Assembly: GCA_028671895.1 (NCBI GenBank)
Contig: CM053796.1
Coordinates: 28,952,860 to 29,016,859 of the forward strand
Origin: Oenanthe sinensis
Lineage: Eukaryota > Streptophyta > Magnoliopsida > Apiales > Apiaceae
Direction: 5' to 3'
Length of the DNA stretch: 64,000 bases
Positions within the stretch are counted from its first letter, which is position 1, and each line of letters begins with the position of its first letter. The position numbers were made by a program, and so were the translations under genes. The notes below the pieces were generated by a model. The model was not told the origin of the DNA. It did not search any database and saw nothing but the letters and a program-made list of their open reading frames with translations. Below, piece after piece: positions 57,269-64,000 of the stretch.

Positions 57269-59360
57269 TTTGATAAATATTCAAATCCATTGATGGAAGC
57301 TGAGGTTATATGCATGTGTATATAGACCCCGAGAAACTCTATTGTATTCATTTTTTAATGTAAAGGTTGATTTTTTTTAGAAAAATATACGGTTATTCAT
57401 CTATTTTTAAAAGATTTTAATTTTACAACTTCGCTCAATTTTATTCTTGTGACTATTAATTATATATGCATATGCGTATGTAAGAGGGACACGAGTAGTT
57501 TTGGTATTCATATGTATCTCAACTTTTATAATTGACACGTTCATTCATCGTTGAAAAAAATACTAACAAAATATTTACAAATATAAAAAATGACCAAGTA
57601 CATGAAGTCATGAATTTTTGTATAATTAATAATTTAGAAAACTTATTACACAGAGTAATGGAGTGCACACGATCACCTCAGTGGTTCAATTCGGAACATG
57701 ATGGCCGACATAGCCACCTCTCACCACATCGTTAAGTGTAAAGACACGACTTTAATTGCGTTCATATATTTTCATATAAGTTGAGAGTATAGATCGATGT
57801 GATCGAATGTGCGTGACTGTTTAAATTAGATTATCCGGTACTAGAGCTTTCTAGTTATCGTAATTTTGAAACCGGTTATTCCTGTTATTATTTCTCTTTT
57901 CTAAATTTATTTTTAGCATATATTCTTTATGATATTACCTATTGCTTTTCCCTGCCATTTTTTCTTTGAGGAGTCTGATGTTTCATCCAAAATTTTATGT
58001 AATGCCCATGTTCAAATAATCCATTTGTTAGGGTAGCTTTTTTTTAAACCTCGCGTCTCCACAAACATAATGGAGTTAGGTACGTTGGAGGAAAAATGAT
58101 AGAGCATGGTTTTATCTCCCGTTTTTTTTATCATTAAAAAGCTAATTAGAGTTATCGATGGAACAAAATTTTTTATTTCCAAAATAACTATGAACCCTGT
58201 GAAGTTATTTTTTCAGATTCGAACATTGAAATTTTTCCGACTAGCACATTTGGGAGAATTTCCCCTTTCCGGCCGAGATTTATTACCGGAAACACTTAGA
58301 CAATTTTATTAATGACGCGAGGGAAATGGTAAAGATTATCCTAATTTTAACATATTAGAAATCTTACATAGACACTTGGTTTATTCTTTGGTTTATTGTT
58401 GTGAATATTTTTATTACTAATTAAACTTTTTAGCCTCCCATATTTTTTAATGGTGCCGGTGATCAAAACATATGCATTTCTAGGTAGTCGCTACAGTACT
58501 AGTGCAACACAATCAAAAGAGGAACCCGGTCATATTTGTCAAAAGAACCAATATTCCCATCTACATCAAGTACGAAAAAGAAGCCGAAAATAAACACATA
58601 AAGCTTGTGAGAACGGTTATGAAATGGGTAAAGAGACAAGGGAACAAGTTCTATTCGAGTGTGCGCCCGAGTGCCATAAAATTAAAGGAGCTCCAAGTTT
58701 GGGGTCGGATAGCATCTCCAATTTTGGTTGGCCTCCCTCCAGAGCATTTTTTCGAGCCTAAAATCATCTAGCACTAAGCTGCGGCAACACTAATAACCAT
58801 TTTTTTATAAAAATATTCTATTATCTCCACAATTACCAACAAATATTTAGGGATGAAAACAAATTAAAAATGTATTAAAATTTAAATATTCATGTTATTA
58901 ATAGTTATAATATAACTAACAAACGTAAAATATTTTATTATACACAATTACAAAAAAAATTTAATACATAAACATTTATATACACAAATATCAAGTCAAT
59001 ATTATATATAAATATGTATGAAATAATCCCACGTTGTATAAGATAGTTTAAACATAATACACTTGGAAAGGAGTTTTAAATTTTTTGACAAAAAGAACTT
59101 TTCAAATTTTAGCCGAAAAGAACTTTTCAAAAAACATTTAAAGCTTTATAATTAAAAGTAGAGATCTTAAAATTAAAATGATATACATAAAAAGAATTTT
59201 TCAAAAAGCATTTATAGCTCTATTATTAAACGTAGACTACATCCAAAAAATTGGATGACAGCTTACTTGTTTACTACTTGTACGACCATTTCGGTCATGG
59301 TATTATTGGGCAAGTGGACTTGTTAACTAGCTAGTTGCTTCTACCGCTAAACAAGTTTCG

Positions 59361-59368
59361 TATAAATA
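59361..59368 (+). promoter_or_regulatory. TATA box of U15
   Basis: TATAAATA, 123 bp before the ATG; ACAGCTTACTTG upstream, as in U12. Confidence 0.73.
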
Positions 59369-59483
59369 GCTGCCGTAGTTCAATCATTTTTATTACACAA
59401 AACAATTAACACAGTCCTAGACTACTGGCTAAGCAAGAAAACAAGGCATCCCATACCCAGCAAGCATATAATACGTACATAGA

Positions 59484-61115
59484 ATGAAGATTTCAGTTTT
59501 TTCCATCTTGTCAGTTGCTTTTCTTCTATTTGTTTTACCTTTCTTGTCGACAGCTAACTCCGAGTATTCTCCGAAAGATTTTGTTCAATGTCTAACCCGT
59601 TCGAGCTCAACTTCTATATCTGAAGTTGTTTATACCTCCATAAATTCTACTTACACATCCGTCTTACGGTTCTCCATTAACAACCTCAGGTTTGACACAC
59701 CAACCACTCCTAAACCAGTAGTTATTGTCAAACCCGTGGACGAATTGCAAATCCAGGCTGTCATTTATTGTTGCAAGAAACATGACATTCAAATGAGGAT
59801 TCGAGGCGGGGGGCATGATTATGAAGGCCTCTCGTATGTAGCACAAGTACCGTTTGTGTTGCTTGATATGATCAATCTTCGGTCAGTTGATGTTGATCCT
59901 GTGGCAGCTACTGCTTGGGTTCAATCTGGAGCAACACTTGGGGAATTATATTATCATATTGCTCAAAAGAGCAGTACACTTGCATTCCCGGGTGGAATTT
60001 GGTCAACGGTTGGTGTTAGTGGACTCACAAGTGGCGGAGGGTATGGCGTTTTGAGAAGAAAGTATGGCCTAGCTGCTGACAATGTACTTGATGCACGGTT
60101 GATTGATGCCAACGGAAGAATTCTTGATAGAAAATCAATGGGAGAAGATCTCTTTTGGGCTATCAGAGGAGGTGGGGCTTCTAGTTTTGGTGTCATTCTT
60201 TCTTGGAAATTGAAGCTAGCTTATGTTCCAAAAATCGTTACTGTATTCCAAGTTGAAAGAACTTTAGAGCAGAATGCAACCGAAGTACTTCACCGTTGGC
60301 AAACAGTTGCACCAAAGCTTCCCAAAGACGTTGAAATCCGAGTGGCGGCAAACACTATTTGGAAGCACTTGCCTAATGAAGCTTCAAAAACAGTACAAGA
60401 AGATGACTCTAGAAATGCCGTAGACGCTAAAACTATCAGCGTAAAATTTATAGGGTCGTTTCTTGGCCAACCAAAGGGATTACTTTCCATTATGAACGAG
60501 AATTTCCCTGAGTTAGGCTTGGTGGCAGGGAATTGTACTGAAGTTACTTATATTCAAGCAGCGCTCATTTTCTCTCTTTTCTCATATGACGATGCTCCTG
60601 CACGCTTGTTGGATAGAACTGCATATAAAATCCCTTTCAAAGCAAAATCGGACTTCGTGGACAAGCCTATTTCAAGACAAGGCCTTGATGGGTTGTTCAA
60701 AATTCTTCTTCAAGCTGTGCCGGGAAGAACAAATTTCCTTTTCACTTCTTTCGGTGGAAAAATGGATGAAATTTCCGAATCCGCAACTCCATTCCCTCAC
60801 AGAGCCGGAACATTGTACATGATGTACATGAGAGTGCGGACAGATGGAGACACGTCCAATGCCATGAGATGGATTAGAGGCTTATACAAATACTTGACTC
60901 CGTATGTTACCAAGTCTCCGAGAGCTGCATACGTAAATTATAACGATCTAGATCTGGGAGTAAACAATCTACAAGGTACTACCAGCTACAAACAAGCAAG
61001 TGAATGGGGTAGAAAATACTTCAAGAACAATTTTGACAGACTGGTTAAAGTCAAGTCCAATGTGGATCCGGATAACTTTTTTAGGCATGAGCAAAGTATC
61101 CCTCCCTTTTCCTAG
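59484..61115 (+). CDS. BBE-like FAD-linked oxidase, U15 (intact, 543 aa)
   Basis: Protein identical to U1; no lesion. It follows two units with the shared nonsense codon but carries the normal GTA at codon 79. Confidence 0.95.
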   Translation: MKISVFSILSVAFLLFVLPFLSTANSEYSPKDFVQCLTRSSSTSISEVVYTSINSTYTSVLRFSINNLRFDTPTTPKPVVIVKPVDELQIQAVIYCCKKHDIQMRIRGGGHDYEGLSYVAQVPFVLLDMINLRSVDVDPVAATAWVQSGATLGELYYHIAQKSSTLAFPGGIWSTVGVSGLTSGGGYGVLRRKYGLAADNVLDARLIDANGRILDRKSMGEDLFWAIRGGGASSFGVILSWKLKLAYVPKIVTVFQVERTLEQNATEVLHRWQTVAPKLPKDVEIRVAANTIWKHLPNEASKTVQEDDSRNAVDAKTISVKFIGSFLGQPKGLLSIMNENFPELGLVAGNCTEVTYIQAALIFSLFSYDDAPARLLDRTAYKIPFKAKSDFVDKPISRQGLDGLFKILLQAVPGRTNFLFTSFGGKMDEISESATPFPHRAGTLYMMYMRVRTDGDTSNAMRWIRGLYKYLTPYVTKSPRAAYVNYNDLDLGVNNLQGTTSYKQASEWGRKYFKNNFDRLVKVKSNVDPDNFFRHEQSIPPFS

Positions 61116-63210
61116 TTTGATAAATATTCAAATCCATTGATGGAAGCTGAGGTTATATGCATGTGTATATAGACCCCGAGAAACTCTATTGTATTCATTT
61201 TTTAATGTAAAGGTTGATTTTTTTTAGAAAAATATACGGTTATTCATCTATTTTTAAAAGATTTTAATTTTACAACTTCGCTCAATTTTATTCTTGTGAC
61301 TATTAATTATATATGCATATGCGTATGTAAGAGGGACACGAGTAGTTTTGGTATTCATATGTATCTCAACTTTTATAATTGACACGTTCATTCATCGTTG
61401 AAAAAAATACTAACAAAATATTTACAAATATAAAAAATGACCAAGTACATGAAGTCATGAATTTTTGTATAATTAATAATTTAGAAAACTTATTACACAG
61501 AGTAATGGAGTGCACACGATCACCTCAGTGGTTCAATTCGGAACATGATGGCCGACATAGCCACCTCTCACCACATCGTTAAGTGTAAAGACACGACTTT
61601 AATTGCGTTCATATATTTTCATATAAGTTGAGAGTATAGATCGATGTGATCGAATGTGCGTGACTGTTTAAATTAGATTATCCGGTACTAGAGCTTTCTA
61701 GTTATCGTAATTTTGAAACCGGTTATTCCTGTTATTATTTCTCTTTTCTAAATTTATTTTTAGCATATATTCTTTATGATATTACCTATTGCTTTTCCCT
61801 GCCATTTTTTCTTTGAGGAGTCTGATGTTTCATCCAAAATTTTATGTAATGCCCATGTTCAAATAATCCATTTGTTAGGGTAGCTTTTTTTTAAACCTCG
61901 CGTCTCCACAAACATAATGGAGTTAGGTACGTTGGAGGAAAAATGATAGAGCATGGTTTTATCTCCCGTTTTTTTTATCATTAAAAAGCTAATTAGAGTT
62001 ATCGATGGAACAAAATTTTTTATTTCCAAAATAACTATGAACCCTGTGAAGTTATTTTTTCAGATTCGAACATTGAAATTTTTCCGACTAGCACATTTGG
62101 GAGAATTTCCCCTTTCCGGCCGAGATTTATTACCGGAAACACTTAGACAATTTTATTAATGACGCGAGGGAAATGGTAAAGATTATCCTAATTTTAACAT
62201 ATTAGAAATCTTACATAGACACTTGGTTTATTCTTTGGTTTATTGTTGTGAATATTTTTGTTACTAATTAAACTTTTTAGCCTCCCATATTTTTTAATGG
62301 TGCCGGTGATCAAAACATATGCATTTCTAGGTAGTCGCTACAGTACTAGTGCAACACAATCAAAAGAGGAACCCGGTCATATTTGTCAAAAGAACCAATA
62401 TTCCCATCTACATCAAGTACGAAAAAGAAGCCGAAAATAAACACATAAAGCTTGTGAGAACGGTTATGAAATGGGTAAAGAGACAAGGGAACAAGTTCTA
62501 TTCGAGTGTGCGCCCGAGTGCCATAAAATTAAAGGAGCTCCAAGTTTGGGGTCGGATAGCATCTCCAATTTTGGTTGGCCTCCCTCCAGAGCATTTTTTC
62601 GAGCCTAAAATCATCTAGCACTAAGCTGCGGCAACACTAATAACAAGTTTTATATAAAAATATTCTATTATCTCCACAATTACCAACAAATATTTAGGGA
62701 TGAAAACAAATTAAAAATGTATTAAAATTTAAATATTCATGTTATTAATTAGTTATAATATAACTAACAAACGTAAAATATTTTATTATACACAATTACA
62801 AAAAAAATTTAATACATAAACATTTATATACACAAATATCAAGTCAATATTATATATATAAATATGTATGAAATAATCCCACGTTGTATAAGATAGTTTA
62901 AACATAATACACTTGGAAAGGAGTTTTAAAATTTTTGACAAAAAGAACTTTTCAAATTTTAGCCGAAAAGAACTTTTCCAAAAACATTTAAAGCTTTATA
63001 ATTAAAAGTAGAGATCTTAAAATTAAAATGATATACATAAAAAGAATTTTTCAAAAAGCATTTATAGCTCTATTATTAAACGTAGACTACATCCAAAAAA
63101 TTGGATGACAGCGTACTTGTTTACTACTTGTACGACCATTTCGGTCATGGTATTATTGGGCAAGTGGACTTGTTAACTAGCTAGTTGCTTCTACCGCTAA
63201 ACAAGTTTCG

Positions 63211-63218
63211 TATAAATA
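63211..63218 (+). promoter_or_regulatory. TATA box of U16
   Basis: TATAAATA, 123 bp before the ATG. Confidence 0.75.
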
Positions 63219-63333
63219 GCTGCCGTAGTTCAATCATTTTTATTACACAAAACAATTAACACAGTCCTAGACTACTGGCTAAGCAAGAAAACAAGGCATC
63301 CCATACCCAGCAAGCATATAATACGTACATAGA

Positions 63334-64000
63334 ATGAAGATTTCAGTTTTTTCCATCTTGTCAGTTGCTTTTCTTCTATTTGTTTTACCTTTCTTGTCGA
63401 CAGCTAACTCCGAGTATTCTCCGAAAGATTTTGTTCAATGTCTAACCCGTTCGAGCTCAACTTCTATATCTGAAGTTGTTTATACCTCCATAAATTCTAC
63501 TTACACATCCGTCTTACGGTTCTCCATTAACAACCTCAGGTTTGACACACCAACCACTCCTAAACCAGTAGTTATTGTCAAACCCGTGGACGAATTGCAA
63601 ATCCAGGCTGTCATTTATTGTTGCAAGAAACATGACATTCAAATGAGGATTCGAGGCGGGGGGCATGATTATGAAGGCCTCTCGTATGTAGCACAAGTAC
63701 CGTTTGTGTTGCTTGATATGATCAATCTTCGGTCAGTTGATGTTGATCCTGTGGCAGCTACTGCTTGGGTTCAATCTGGAGCAACACTTGGGGAATTATA
63801 TTATCATATTGCTCAAAAGAGCAGTACACTTGCATTCCCGGGTGGAATTTGGTCAACGGTTGGTGTTAGTGGACTCACAAGTGGCGGAGGGTATGGCGTT
63901 TTGAGAAGAAAGTATGGCCTAGCTGCTGACAATGTACTTGATGCACGGTTGATTGATGCCAACGGAAAAATTCTTGATAGAAAATCAATGGGAGAAGATC
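63334..64000 (+). CDS. BBE-like FAD-linked oxidase, U16 (5' part, open at window end)
   Basis: The first 222 codons are open and carry none of the lesions seen in other units: normal codon 59 region, normal codon 79, six G before H111 and W173 present. One substitution is seen, R212K (AAA at 63967-63969), a conservative change in the FAD-binding domain. Whether the gene is intact cannot be judged from this window. Confidence 0.88.
   Translation, partial: MKISVFSILSVAFLLFVLPFLSTANSEYSPKDFVQCLTRSSSTSISEVVYTSINSTYTSVLRFSINNLRFDTPTTPKPVVIVKPVDELQIQAVIYCCKKHDIQMRIRGGGHDYEGLSYVAQVPFVLLDMINLRSVDVDPVAATAWVQSGATLGELYYHIAQKSSTLAFPGGIWSTVGVSGLTSGGGYGVLRRKYGLAADNVLDARLIDANGKILDRKSMGED

Larger units (their letters stand above)
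55298..59144 (+). repeat. Array unit U14, with spacer 57269-59144
   Basis: Spacer mosaic: GAGGAGTCTGATG near 57975 is shared only with U15, while AACCATTTTTTTAT (near 58795) and GGAAAGGAGT (near 59065) return to the U1-U3 form. No gene was seen in the spacer. Confidence 0.96.
59145..62994 (+). repeat. Array unit U15, with spacer 61116-62994
   Basis: Spacer mosaic of the third type (TTTGTTACTAA near 62259 and a long TATATATA run near 62850) and the first type (GGAAAGGAGT near 62914). AATAACAAG near 62639 is its own form. No gene was seen in the spacer. Confidence 0.96.
62995..64000 (+). repeat. Array unit U16, cut by the window end
   Basis: Only the promoter, leader and first 667 bp of the gene are visible. 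It shows that the array continues beyond the window. Confidence 0.95.

Noticed and set aside
1..64000. CRISPR array or bacterial repeat system
   Set aside because: The repeats are 3.85 kb gene-bearing units in plant DNA with TATA promoters and retrotransposons; no short repeat-spacer pattern was seen.

Overview
The window is nuclear DNA of a flowering plant, most likely a eudicot; the species cannot be fixed from the sequence. It is AT-rich. It carries intronless berberine-bridge-enzyme-like (BBE-like) oxidase genes with plant-type TATA promoters, a Copia-type LTR element primed by initiator-Met tRNA, a hAT-type DNA element and a Helitron. No bacterial, viral or organellar gene block was seen.

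The whole window is one head-to-tail tandem array. A monomer of about 3.85 kb (roughly 340 bp promoter and leader, a 1,632 bp gene, roughly 1.87 kb of AT-rich spacer) occurs 16 times, all on the plus strand, and the array runs off both ends. I number the units U1 to U16. ATGs lie at 340, 4188, 8036, 11883, 15729, 19576, 23423, 29042, 32383, 36230, 41858, 45707, 51790, 55637, 59484 and 63334. Eight genes are intact 543-codon frames (U1 to U6, U12, U15). U16 is open but cut by the window end. Seven are broken (U7 to U11, U13, U14). Seven of the eight intact genes encode the same protein, and the eighth differs by one residue.

The protein is a secreted FAD-linked oxidase of the BBE-like family, which also contains the cannabinoid synthases. 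It keeps the FAD-linking histidine (H111), the C-terminal tyrosine (Y486) that aligns with the catalytic base of THCA synthase, and a likely disulfide. The cysteine that normally makes the second covalent FAD bond is a tryptophan (W173). Substrate and product are unknown.

Three kinds of mobile DNA interrupt the array. An 1,848 bp gag-only Copia-type element (26900-28747) sits upstream of U8, and a second copy (39716-41563) lies at the equivalent site upstream of U11. Both have the same target duplication and the same adjacent 74 bp deletion, so the second arose by segmental duplication with an offset of 12,816 bp. A 2,227 bp non-autonomous hAT-type element (49016-51242) lies in the U12 spacer, and an 810 bp non-autonomous Helitron (49714-50523) is nested inside it.

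Region by region: 1-23083 holds six intact units. 23084-45367 holds five broken units with both Copia copies. 45368-51450 is intact U12 plus the hAT/Helitron nest. 51451-59144 holds two units sharing a nonsense codon. 59145-64000 holds intact U15 and the start of U16. Lesions and spacer variants are shared between non-adjacent as well as adjacent units, which points to recent unequal crossing-over and gene conversion. The genes look like dosage copies of one enzyme rather than members of a multi-step pathway.
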